From CAWKDC01 sp044445605 (lineage in GTDB: Bacteria > Pseudomonadota > Gammaproteobacteria > JABCZS01): a stretch of 15,305 nt of DNA. The DNA is taken from positions 1-15,305 of the forward strand of contig JBIOEA010000040.1 of the NCBI GenBank assembly GCA_044445605.1, given 5' to 3'. How positions within the stretch are numbered: the stretch's first letter is position 1; every line of letters begins with the position of its first letter. The notes beneath the pieces were generated by a model. That model saw only the letters and a program-made list of their open reading frames with translations. It was not told the origin of the DNA and made no database searches. A program made the position numbers and the translations under genes. Shown one piece after another: positions 7,241 through 14,247 of this stretch.

Positions 7241-8320
7241 ATGAATTTATTAAGAAAATCCGATAAAGTCGACCTCCCGCTGTTTAATATACCAGGCATT
7301 GGCCCGAGTATTCCTTTTCAAGATTCAATGAGAAGTGGTAGGCATGGTAGTGTTAGTAAACACTTGGCCGCCTCAGGAAAAGTTTTCGCGCTCAAAACTG
7401 TCCTCATCAAAGAAGGTCGTGACTTAGAACGATTTAATCGGGAGCATCATGCATTGAAAGCCTTAGGCTTGCTAGAAGGCGTGGTGTGGCCTAAAAAGGT
7501 CGGAGATGAAGGGCTCCTCGCATTTCCATTCTACGAGGGGCTCACGGCCAATGAGTTCATCACCAGCAAAAGGCCTGGTATTGTGAAGTGGATTAAGATT
7601 ATGTTGCTTATCCTAGCGGAGGTTGAAAAGCTTCATGCTGTGGGGTACTCGCATGAAAGTCTTCATGAAGACAATATTCTTATCGATGTTACTGGAAATA
7701 AGCTTCAAGTTCATTTGGTTGATTTTGGTCGTGCAATACCTTTGGATGAAAAAGATAAGAAAGGTGCCGACAGGGATTTAGCATCATTGAAGGGATTGAA
7801 GCGCTTGATTTTCGGGGGTTACTTCGAGGGCCTTGGGGCTATCACTCATGAGAAAGCTCATTTAGATTATTACAAGTGTTCTGAACGGTTGATCATGGCG
7901 AGCCATTACACGCTGGACGACATGAAGTATTCATTGAGATTAGCAGAACTCGCCAGGACCGCCATTAACTCACTCGATCATCTTCATTTCACTCAACAGG
8001 AATTGACTGATTACCTTTTTGTATCAATGCAGTATCAGTCGAGGAATACCCTTTTAACCAAAGACCTTGCACAACGCCTCGTGAAGGATTTTGGCTCTGA
8101 CGCATTGAGTAAAAAACATACGAATGGGATAACGTTATTACAACATGCTGATAACCTGTCGAGGTGGGATGAGGAAAGAACGTTAGAGCGTATCTTGCAG
8201 GAGGCAGCTCCCCCATTGTCATATACAAGCGCATCTCCCAGTGTGGTGAGTTTTTCAGCAAAGAGTGATGATGCTGATTTAACGCCGGATGAAAAAAAGA
8301 AGTTTCATTTTTTTCCGTAG
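7241..8320 (+). CDS. Single-domain kinase-like (pseudokinase-like) paralogue with the shared C-terminal tag
   Basis: A paralogue of domain 2 of the upstream tandem protein; homology begins at RKSDKVDLPLFN and GPSIPFQ. Counting from the ATG at 7241 (359 residues) it has a Gly-rich turn SGRHGSV, Lys52 (VFALK), Glu68, Asn145 and DFG at 161-163. The catalytic loop is HESLHEDN, so Ser140 replaces the catalytic Asp, as in domain 1 of the neighbour. After about residue 180 it differs from the neighbour: a helical region of about 150 residues, then the tail VVSFSAKSDDADLT and DEKKKFHFF, nearly identical to the upstream protein's tail. The ATG at 7241 is chosen because GGAG (7227-7230) precedes it; an in-frame ATG at 7202 would add 13 residues but has no ribosome-binding site. 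No promoter was clear. It converges with the small gene on the other strand, seven bases away. The role is unknown; an inactive kinase fold could act as a scaffold or use a different chemistry. Confidence 0.72.
   Translation: MNLLRKSDKVDLPLFNIPGIGPSIPFQDSMRSGRHGSVSKHLAASGKVFALKTVLIKEGRDLERFNREHHALKALGLLEGVVWPKKVGDEGLLAFPFYEGLTANEFITSKRPGIVKWIKIMLLILAEVEKLHAVGYSHESLHEDNILIDVTGNKLQVHLVDFGRAIPLDEKDKKGADRDLASLKGLKRLIFGGYFEGLGAITHEKAHLDYYKCSERLIMASHYTLDDMKYSLRLAELARTAINSLDHLHFTQQELTDYLFVSMQYQSRNTLLTKDLAQRLVKDFGSDALSKKHTNGITLLQHADNLSRWDEERTLERILQEAAPPLSYTSASPSVVSFSAKSDDADLTPDEKKKFHFFP
8243..8315 (+). repeat. Tail-coding repeat, copy B
   Basis: Second copy of the 73-base tail-coding segment; 72 of 73 bases match positions 6930-7002. 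It is read in the same frame in both genes and ends just before the stop codon (one codon later here, four codons later in copy A). Confidence 0.85.
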
Positions 8321-8336
8321 ATGCGCATCATAAAAT
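8318..8336 (+). repeat. 19-base direct repeat, right copy
   Basis: TAGATGCGCATCATAAAAT, one base different from 7177-7195. It contains the kinase-like paralogue's stop codon (8318-8320) and, on the other strand, the last codons and stop (8328-8330) of the convergent small gene. Confidence 0.75.
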
Positions 8337-8717
8337 CTGACACCCAGACTTATTCTTCCTGCCACCTGGTTCATACGATTCATATCCTGGGCAAAGGGTA
8401 TTAAAAATCACGTGTAACTCTTCCTTGCTTTTGTTGAACGCCAAATAAGCGCATTCGTTAGGATACTGGGTAGGGAGACAAAATACATCGTTGGATTCCA
8501 AAAAGCGGGCTAAGTTTTCTGCTTCATTCACGGTAAGTTGCCCTTTAGGGTAGTAGCAACGAAAGAGTCCTGTCCGCTTTGTTACACCGTATTTCATGAC
8601 GTCGATTAATACAGGTGCTATCTCGTTGTTACTTAAGGCAGGGAGAGGGTTGAGTTCCGCGTGAGCACTTGTCTTGCTCGAAGCCGACTTTTGTTTAAGC
8701 TGATACTGGTTGATCAT
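8328..8717 (-). CDS. Small protein ending in a basic stretch and a CaaX box (CQIL)
   Basis: A 129-residue protein with no family recognised. It has no signal peptide and no membrane segment. Five cysteines are present (54, 80, 89, 109, 126). The end reads GGRKNKSGCQIL: Cys126, two further residues and a final Leu, preceded by Arg120, Lys121 and Lys123. This is the form of a eukaryotic CaaX prenylation signal with a polybasic region; a final Leu usually favours geranylgeranylation. Bacteria do not prenylate proteins this way, so the motif would matter only inside a eukaryotic host, as known for some Legionella effectors such as AnkB. AGGGGG (complement of 8723-8728) lies five bases before the start codon. 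It converges with the kinase-like gene and diverges from murJ. The gene call is fairly secure; the function of the terminus is an inference from four residues plus context. Confidence 0.7.
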   Translation of the reverse strand: MINQYQLKQKSASSKTSAHAELNPLPALSNNEIAPVLIDVMKYGVTKRTGLFRCYYPKGQLTVNEAENLARFLESNDVFCLPTQYPNECAYLAFNKSKEELHVIFNTLCPGYESYEPGGRKNKSGCQIL

Positions 8718-8752
8718 GGTAACCCCCTATCATTAGTACGATCAAAATACGT

Positions 8753-8790
8753 TAACATTCGATTATAGCGCAGCAATGAATGTTAGCACA
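8753..8790 (-). promoter_or_regulatory. Promoter with flanking dyad for the CaaX-ending gene
   Basis: On the minus strand a perfect TATAAT lies at 8762-8767; no good -35 hexamer is seen at the usual distance. The box lies inside an inverted repeat, TAACATTC (8753-8760) and GAATGTTA (8778-8785), separated by 17 bases. This is a plausible operator position, and the transcript would have a leader of roughly 38 bases. Confidence 0.4.
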
Positions 8791-8840
8791 CTTTGTGACT
8801 AAGCTCCATAGTGGCACACACATTTGTCCTCTATGTCTTA

Positions 8841-8876
8841 GCCCCCCCTTTTCCAAAGGGGGCGTAAGATTTTTTT
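8841..8876 (+). terminator. C5/G5 hairpin followed by a T-run, upstream of murJ
   Basis: CCCCCTTT (8844-8851) pairs perfectly with AAAGGGGG (8855-8862) around a three-base loop. Seven T residues (8870-8876) follow, but eight bases after the stem rather than directly. No plus-strand gene ends just before it, so it may be a repeat element or a block against read-through into murJ rather than a gene's own terminator. Confidence 0.45.
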
Positions 8877-8877
8877 G

Positions 8878-8903
8878 TAGAGGCGAAACATCTTTCGCCT
8901 CTA
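8878..8903 (+). promoter_or_regulatory. Perfect 11-base palindrome over the murJ -35 region
   Basis: TAGAGGCGAAA (8878-8888), loop CATC, TTTCGCCTCTA (8893-8903). It occupies the place where a -35 box for the TATAAT at 8915 would lie (about 8892-8897). It could be a repressor or activator site, or part of a composite repeat with the hairpin just upstream. Confidence 0.5.
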
Positions 8904-8914
8904 TGAATTTCGTA

Positions 8915-8926
8915 TATAATTCATGC
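8915..8926 (+). promoter_or_regulatory. murJ -10 box six bases before the start codon
   Basis: TATAAT at 8915-8920 is followed by only six bases before the ATG at 8927. There is no Shine-Dalgarno sequence between or just upstream, so a transcript from this box would be leaderless. The -35 region is weak and lies within a palindrome. Confidence 0.45.
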
Positions 8927-10465
8927 ATGAGCAAACAGCTTGCAAAATCAACCAGTTTAGTCGGCAGTATGACGTTAATCTCACGCATCGTAGGATTTGT
9001 GCGAGACATGCTTGTCGCCCAATATTTTGGGGCAGGGGCGCAATACGATGCTTTCTTGGTCGCATTTAAGCTGCCCAACTTCTTCCGTAGTTTATTAGCC
9101 GAAGGGGCGTTCTCGCAATCCTTCGTTCCATTATTGGCAGAATACCGGGATAAGAAGTCGGCGGAAGAAACCAAGCACTACATTAATGCCTGTGCAGGGT
9201 CATTGGCGTTTGTGGTGACGATCATCACGATTTTGGGTGTCTGGGGAGCGCCGTTTTTGATCCGTGCATTCGCACCTGGTTTTGAAATCAGCGGTGAGCG
9301 GTTCGAGTTGGCCACGGAAATGCTCCGCATCACGTTCCCCTATCTTTTACTGATTTCAATGACGGCGTTTGTCGCCGGGGTATTGAATACTTACGGTAAA
9401 TTTGCCGCACCGGCATTTGCCCCGACATTATTGAACATTTCGATGATTGTTACCATGGTTTGGCTCACACGCCATTTGCAAACGCCGATCATGTCGCTGG
9501 CCTGGGGCGTGATTTTAGGCGGCGTTCTTCAATTTGTTTTCCAATTACCCTTTTTATATAAGCTTCAGATTAAGCCACGGCCCAAGCTTGGGTTTAAGCA
9601 TGAAGGTGTTCAGCGGCTCTTGCGTTTGATGGTTCCGCTGATTTACGGCGCATCGATTTTACAAATCAATTTATTGGTGAACACGATGTTTGCCTCGATG
9701 CTGCCCGATGGGAGTATTTCTTGGCTGTATTATGCTGAGCGGATGATGCAATTCCCGTTGGGGGTGTTTGGTGTTGCGTTATCAACCGTGGCATTGACGC
9801 ATCTGGCAAAAGGGCATGCACAGAAAAACCATTCGCACTATAACGACATTTTGGATTGGTCGATGAAGTTCGCCTGGCTGATTGCCTTGCCTGCTGCTGT
9901 CGGTTTGGGCGTCTTGGCGCGGCCCATTCTCGTTGCTTTGTTCCAATACGGTAAATTCACGGCAAACGACGTGACGCAATCAGAAAAAGCCTTGGTCTTC
10001 TTTGCGATTGGGTTATTGGCGTTTATCATTGTGAAAGTGTTGTCTGTTGCATGCTACGCCAAACAAGACATGAAAGGCCCCGTGCAAATTGCGACGATTA
10101 GCCTTTTCTTGAATGTCGGATTGAATGCCGTGTTGATGCAGTATTTGGCGCATGCGGGGCTGGCGCTCTCGACCTCGATTGCTGCAACGATGACGGGCGT
10201 ACTCTTATATATACGCATGAAACGTCGTCACCATGTGTCCTTCCAAAAAGATTGGATAGTGTTTGGCCCGCGCGTGATTTTGGCGAATGTCGCGATGGGC
10301 GCTGCATTATATTTTGTGGTTCAAGCCGTTGGCGATTTGTCCGTGATGCATTCCGTATTCCGTGCGATGTATTTGACGGGTTACATTGTGCTTGGCGTCG
10401 TTGTCTATGCATTGACATTGTTCATGATGGGGTTTAGGCCGAGACATGTGTTGAAGCCTATATAA
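8927..10465 (+). CDS. murJ: Lipid II flippase
   Basis: MurJ (MviN) moves lipid-linked peptidoglycan precursor across the inner membrane. The 512-residue product follows E. coli MurJ (511) from end to end, with the expected 14 hydrophobic membrane segments. Residues important in E. coli are present with a shift of two: Arg20, Arg26, Asp27, Asp41 and Arg54. Recognisable stretches are SRIVGFVRDMLVAQYFGAG, DAFLVAFKLPNFFRSLLAEG, AFSQSFVPLLAEY, APTLLNISMI and SLFQYGKFTA-like ALFQYGKFTA. The ATG at 8927 (MSKQLAKSTSLVGSMTLISR) is chosen by this alignment. The frame is open back to 8780, but that part is non-homologous and would read through the hairpins. ribF, ileS and lspA follow on the same strand, as usual in gammaproteobacteria; rpsT, often divergent from murJ, is not here. 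Confidence 0.95.
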   Translation: MSKQLAKSTSLVGSMTLISRIVGFVRDMLVAQYFGAGAQYDAFLVAFKLPNFFRSLLAEGAFSQSFVPLLAEYRDKKSAEETKHYINACAGSLAFVVTIITILGVWGAPFLIRAFAPGFEISGERFELATEMLRITFPYLLLISMTAFVAGVLNTYGKFAAPAFAPTLLNISMIVTMVWLTRHLQTPIMSLAWGVILGGVLQFVFQLPFLYKLQIKPRPKLGFKHEGVQRLLRLMVPLIYGASILQINLLVNTMFASMLPDGSISWLYYAERMMQFPLGVFGVALSTVALTHLAKGHAQKNHSHYNDILDWSMKFAWLIALPAAVGLGVLARPILVALFQYGKFTANDVTQSEKALVFFAIGLLAFIIVKVLSVACYAKQDMKGPVQIATISLFLNVGLNAVLMQYLAHAGLALSTSIAATMTGVLLYIRMKRRHHVSFQKDWIVFGPRVILANVAMGAALYFVVQAVGDLSVMHSVFRAMYLTGYIVLGVVVYALTLFMMGFRPRHVLKPI

Positions 10466-10470
10466 CAGTA

Positions 10471-10510
10471 TTCCTCCCTTTTAAGGGAGGTGGCCCGCAG
10501 GGCCGGAGGG
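10471..10510 (+). repeat. Palindromic repeat element that carries the ribF ribosome-binding site
   Basis: CCTCCCTT (10473-10480) pairs with AAGGGAGG (10483-10490). A second hairpin, GGCCC (10492-10496), loop GCA, GGGCC (10500-10504), follows, then GGAGGG (10505-10510). The last block sits six bases before the ribF GTG at 10517. Its GGAGG can also pair with CCTCC at 10473-10477, which would close a larger structure. Same three-part layout as the element at 7017-7080. Confidence 0.65.
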
Positions 10511-10516
10511 TTTGTT

Positions 10517-11428
10517 GTGCAATATCTAAAAGGGTTCCAAATCCCTCCATCCTTACAAGGCGCCGTGGTTACGCTGGGGAATTTCGATGGTGTTCATGTG
10601 GGGCATCAAATCATGCTGCAAACCTTGGTAAACCAAGCGAAGATGCTGAAGGTCCCGAGCATTGTAGTCACCTTCGAGCCACAGCCTCAAGAATTCTTTG
10701 CCAAGGAAAAGCCGACCCGACTGATGACCCTGCGCGAAAAGGCGGTTCAATTTGAAGCCTTAGGGGTTGATGCGTTGGTGATTTTGCCCTTCAATGCGGC
10801 TTTTGCGGCCATGACGGCTGAATCTTTCATTGAAACGTTCCTGAAAGGCTCGCTCAAGGCCAAACATCTGGTCATTGGGCACGACTGGCGTTTTGGGGCA
10901 GGCCGAGTCGGGGACATTCAGATGCTCCGCCATGCGGGCCTAGCGATAACTGAACTCGCGCCGGTGATGATAGAAGGCCATCGGGTGAGCTCGACGGCCA
11001 TCCGCGACGCATTAAAGACTCATGATTTACTTAAGGCTGAAAAGTACCTAGGCCGTCGTTATAGCATGGATGGCAAAGTTCGCCGTGGGGATGGAAGGGG
11101 GCGGCAGTTTGGCTTCCCGACGGCCAACATCGACCCTCGGCGTGTACCGGCCTTGCGAGGCGTTTTTGCTGTGAAGGCGTTCGGCAATGATGGTACAATG
11201 TACCCCGCCGTGGCAAATTTAGGCACTCGTCCAACGGTATGCGGCTTGCAAACCTTGCTCGAAGTCCATTTATTGGATGCGGACAAGGCCTTATACGGCG
11301 AACGGTTGAAGGTCGTGTTCATGCAGTTTATCCGAGGTGAACAACGCTTTGCGTCTGTTGAAGAGTTACGGGCACAGATAGCGGCGGACGTGACGGTCGC
11401 GAAGACCATATTTTATTTAAACGAATAG
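10517..11428 (+). CDS. ribF: Bifunctional riboflavin kinase / FAD synthetase
   Basis: RibF phosphorylates riboflavin to FMN and adenylates FMN to FAD in the cytoplasm. The 303-residue product has the N-terminal nucleotidyltransferase domain with GNFDGVHVGH (residues 21-30), FEPQPQEFF, IGHDWRFGAGR and SSTAIR (158-163), and the C-terminal riboflavin kinase domain with FGFPTAN (198-204), GVFAVKA, ANLGTRPTV and LEVHLLD. E. coli RibF has 313 residues. The start GTG at 10517 (MQYLKGFQIP) is preferred because GGAGGG lies six bases upstream and the family begins a few residues before its LTIGNFDG-like motif; a GTG at 10490 would lie inside the repeat hairpins. ileS follows after eight bases. Confidence 0.95.
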   Translation: MQYLKGFQIPPSLQGAVVTLGNFDGVHVGHQIMLQTLVNQAKMLKVPSIVVTFEPQPQEFFAKEKPTRLMTLREKAVQFEALGVDALVILPFNAAFAAMTAESFIETFLKGSLKAKHLVIGHDWRFGAGRVGDIQMLRHAGLAITELAPVMIEGHRVSSTAIRDALKTHDLLKAEKYLGRRYSMDGKVRRGDGRGRQFGFPTANIDPRRVPALRGVFAVKAFGNDGTMYPAVANLGTRPTVCGLQTLLEVHLLDADKALYGERLKVVFMQFIRGEQRFASVEELRAQIAADVTVAKTIFYLNE

Positions 11429-11436
11429 GCAACAAG

Positions 11437-14247
11437 ATGGATTATAAACAAACATTGAATTTACCTGAAACTGGTTTTGCGATGAAAGCGAATTTATCGC
11501 AACGCGAACCAGAGCGCTTAAAAGGCTGGCAAGAGAATAAATTATACGAAGCCATTCGCCAAGCACGTGCCGGCGCGCCCAAATACATTTTGCATGATGG
11601 TCCTCCTTATGCGAACGGGGCGATTCACCTGGGTCACGCCACGAATAAAATTCTGAAAGATTTTATATTGAAGGCCAAAACCTTGAGTGGCTTTGATTGC
11701 CCATACATTCCGGGTTGGGACTGTCACGGTTTGCCGATTGAAATCAATGTGGAAAAGAAGGTCGGCCGCGTCGGCGATAAAATCAACGCAACTGAATTCC
11801 GCAAAGCGTGCCGTGATTACGCCATGACGCAAGTGGAGGCACAACGTAAAGAATTTATCCGCTTAGGCGTGTTGGGTGATTGGGGTCATCCTTATTTAAC
11901 GATGGATCATGAATTTGAAGCGAACGTCGTGCGTTCACTCGCTAAGATCATTGCGAATGGTCACTTGGTACAAGGGTTCAAACCGGTACATTGGTGTTTG
12001 GATTGTAAATCTGCGTTAGCAGAAGCGGAAGTAGAATATCAAGATAAAACATCTTCCTCCGTGCACGTGACGTTCCCCGTGGTGGATCATCTCGCGCTCA
12101 ACAGCAAAGTGCCGCGTTTAGCGCAAACACGTTTTACGGCAGTGTCACTGGTGATTTGGACAACAACACCTTGGACACTGCCATCGAACAAAGCGGTTTG
12201 TTTGCATCCTGATATTGAATATGCATTTGTTGCGGTAAACCGCGGCAATGGTCCTGAATGTTTGGTATTAGCGTCCACGCGTGTGGAAGCATGCATGGCG
12301 ACGTACGGGATCACCGAATTTGAAGTGATTGCGATGGTGCCGGGCAGCCAATTAGAAAACATTGCGTTGCAACATCCCTGGATAGAAACGTCTGTGCCGG
12401 TGATTTTGGGTGATCATGTCACGACAGAAACGGGAACAGGGTGTGTGCATACTGCGCCGGACCACGGTGAAGACGATTACCGTGTGGCGATGGCGTATCA
12501 TTTAACGATGGATCATCGTGTGGATGCACGCGGATTATTCACGGGCAATACACCGGTTGTGGCGGGCATGCACGTGTTTAAGTCGAATGATACCATTATC
12601 CAAACGCTTGCCGAGCATGGAAGATTATTAGCTCAAGACAAAGTGCAACACAGTTATCCTCATTGTTGGCGTCATCGTACCCCGATCATTTTCCGTGCGA
12701 CACCGCAATGGTTTATCAGCATGGAACAAGAAGGCTTACGTCGCAATGCGTTGAAAGCGATTAGGAATGTAAAATTCGTTCCTGAGTGGGGCGAAGCACG
12801 CATTACTAAAATGGTTGAGAATGCGCCGGATTGGTGCGTATCGCGTCAGCGTACATGGACGATGCCTATTACGAGCTACATGCATCGTGACACAGGCGAG
12901 TTACATCCGAACACACAAGAAATCATGGAGAAGGTCGCGCTTGAGATTGAGAAGCACGGGATGGAAGCTTGGTACAATTACCCTGATGCGGATCTGATCG
13001 GTGATGATGTTTCTTCCTACCATAAGATTCCGGATGGCTTGGATGTGTGGTTTGATTCGGGTGTGACGCATGCATGTGTGTTAGATGTGCGTAAAGAACT
13101 GCATTCGCCTGCTGATTTATACTTAGAAGGGTCGGATCAACACCGTGGATGGTTTAATTCTTCGTTGATGACGCGCGTGGCGATGTTTAACGAAGCGCCG
13201 TATAAGCAAGTATTGACACATGGTTTCTTGCTGGATGGCACGGGCCGCAAAATGTCGAAGTCCCTGGGTAATGATGTTGCGCCTGATAAAGTAATTTCAC
13301 AATTTGGTGCAGATATTTTACGTTTATGGGTAGCTGGCAGCGATTATCGCAATGACATGACGTATTCGGATGAGATTGTTAACAGAACAGTCGATGCTTA
13401 TCGTCGTATTCGTAATACATCGCGCTTTTTATTAGCGAATTTAAATGGGTTTGATCCTCAGCGGGATTTGTTGCCTGCATCGAAATGCACGGCGTTAGAT
13501 CGTTACATGATCCGTCGTGCGATTGCGTTGCAAGATGAATTGCGTGCGCATTATGATGCGTTCGAATTCCACCAAGTTTATCAAAAACTGCATCATGCCT
13601 GCAGCATAGATTTGGGCAGTTTTTATTTGGATATCATCAAGGATAGGCAATACACGGCTAAATCGGATGGGGCTGCGCGTCGCAGTGCGCAAACGGCGTT
13701 GTACCATTGGGTGCAAGCGTTGACGCGCTGGATGGCGCCGGTGTTATCGTTCACGGCGGATGAAATTTGGGAACAAATTCCGGGTTATAATGGTGAGTCT
13801 TTATTCACGCAAACCTGGTACGACCAATTTCCCACGGATGTGACGGATGCTGTATTCACGGATGAATATTGGAAAGCTATCATGGCTGTTCGTGATGAGG
13901 TGAATAAACATCTCGAAGCATTGCGCAAAGCGGGTGATATTGGTTCGGGGTTAGATACGCATGTTGTGTTGCATGCGAAGGACAAAACGCTCGAGCAATT
14001 ACAGGCGTTGAAAACTGAATTACGTTTTGTACTGATCACCTCGGATGCATCTGTGGTGCCCATGAGTCGCGAATCGAATACGGCGCTCCCTGACTTGGCT
14101 GTTGAAATCAATGTGACAAATGCGGTGAAGTGCGTGCGTTGCTGGCAGCGTCGTGAAGATGTAGGCAGTGTTGAAGCTCACCCTGAATTATGTTCACGTT
14201 GCGTTGAGAATGTGGATGGGGCAGGTGAGGTTCGCTTCTATGCGTAA
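11437..14247 (+). CDS. ileS: Isoleucyl-tRNA synthetase
   Basis: IleS charges tRNA-Ile. The 936-residue protein (E. coli 938) has the class I signature HLGH (64-67), KMSKS (605-609), the CP1 editing domain (TTPWTLPSNKAV; GTGCVHTAPDHGEDDY), WFDSGVTHACVLDVR, EGSDQHRGWFNSSL and the C-terminal zinc-binding cysteines C899, C902, C919 and C922. It is of the E. coli (mupirocin-sensitive type) architecture. One oddity: the RTWG(x)P motif of the E. coli enzyme reads RTWTMPI here. The ATG at 11437 matches the E. coli-type N-terminus; only a weak AGG precedes it. The last eight bases overlap lspA, so the two are translationally linked. Confidence 0.97.
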   Translation: MDYKQTLNLPETGFAMKANLSQREPERLKGWQENKLYEAIRQARAGAPKYILHDGPPYANGAIHLGHATNKILKDFILKAKTLSGFDCPYIPGWDCHGLPIEINVEKKVGRVGDKINATEFRKACRDYAMTQVEAQRKEFIRLGVLGDWGHPYLTMDHEFEANVVRSLAKIIANGHLVQGFKPVHWCLDCKSALAEAEVEYQDKTSSSVHVTFPVVDHLALNSKVPRLAQTRFTAVSLVIWTTTPWTLPSNKAVCLHPDIEYAFVAVNRGNGPECLVLASTRVEACMATYGITEFEVIAMVPGSQLENIALQHPWIETSVPVILGDHVTTETGTGCVHTAPDHGEDDYRVAMAYHLTMDHRVDARGLFTGNTPVVAGMHVFKSNDTIIQTLAEHGRLLAQDKVQHSYPHCWRHRTPIIFRATPQWFISMEQEGLRRNALKAIRNVKFVPEWGEARITKMVENAPDWCVSRQRTWTMPITSYMHRDTGELHPNTQEIMEKVALEIEKHGMEAWYNYPDADLIGDDVSSYHKIPDGLDVWFDSGVTHACVLDVRKELHSPADLYLEGSDQHRGWFNSSLMTRVAMFNEAPYKQVLTHGFLLDGTGRKMSKSLGNDVAPDKVISQFGADILRLWVAGSDYRNDMTYSDEIVNRTVDAYRRIRNTSRFLLANLNGFDPQRDLLPASKCTALDRYMIRRAIALQDELRAHYDAFEFHQVYQKLHHACSIDLGSFYLDIIKDRQYTAKSDGAARRSAQTALYHWVQALTRWMAPVLSFTADEIWEQIPGYNGESLFTQTWYDQFPTDVTDAVFTDEYWKAIMAVRDEVNKHLEALRKAGDIGSGLDTHVVLHAKDKTLEQLQALKTELRFVLITSDASVVPMSRESNTALPDLAVEINVTNAVKCVRCWQRREDVGSVEAHPELCSRCVENVDGAGEVRFYA

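Noticed and set aside
8041..8200. Ankyrin-like repeat in the C-terminal part of the kinase-like paralogue
   Set aside because: A segment like NGITLLQHADN recalls an ankyrin helix, but there is only one weak unit and no second repeat.
6930..8315. CRISPR array or short tandem repeats in the island
   Set aside because: The repeats here are two coding copies and one flanking pair, without regular spacing or spacers.
8780..8926. N-terminal extension of murJ by 49 codons
   Set aside because: It would translate the C5/G5 hairpin and palindrome, has no ribosome-binding site, and MurJ homology begins at the ATG at 8927.
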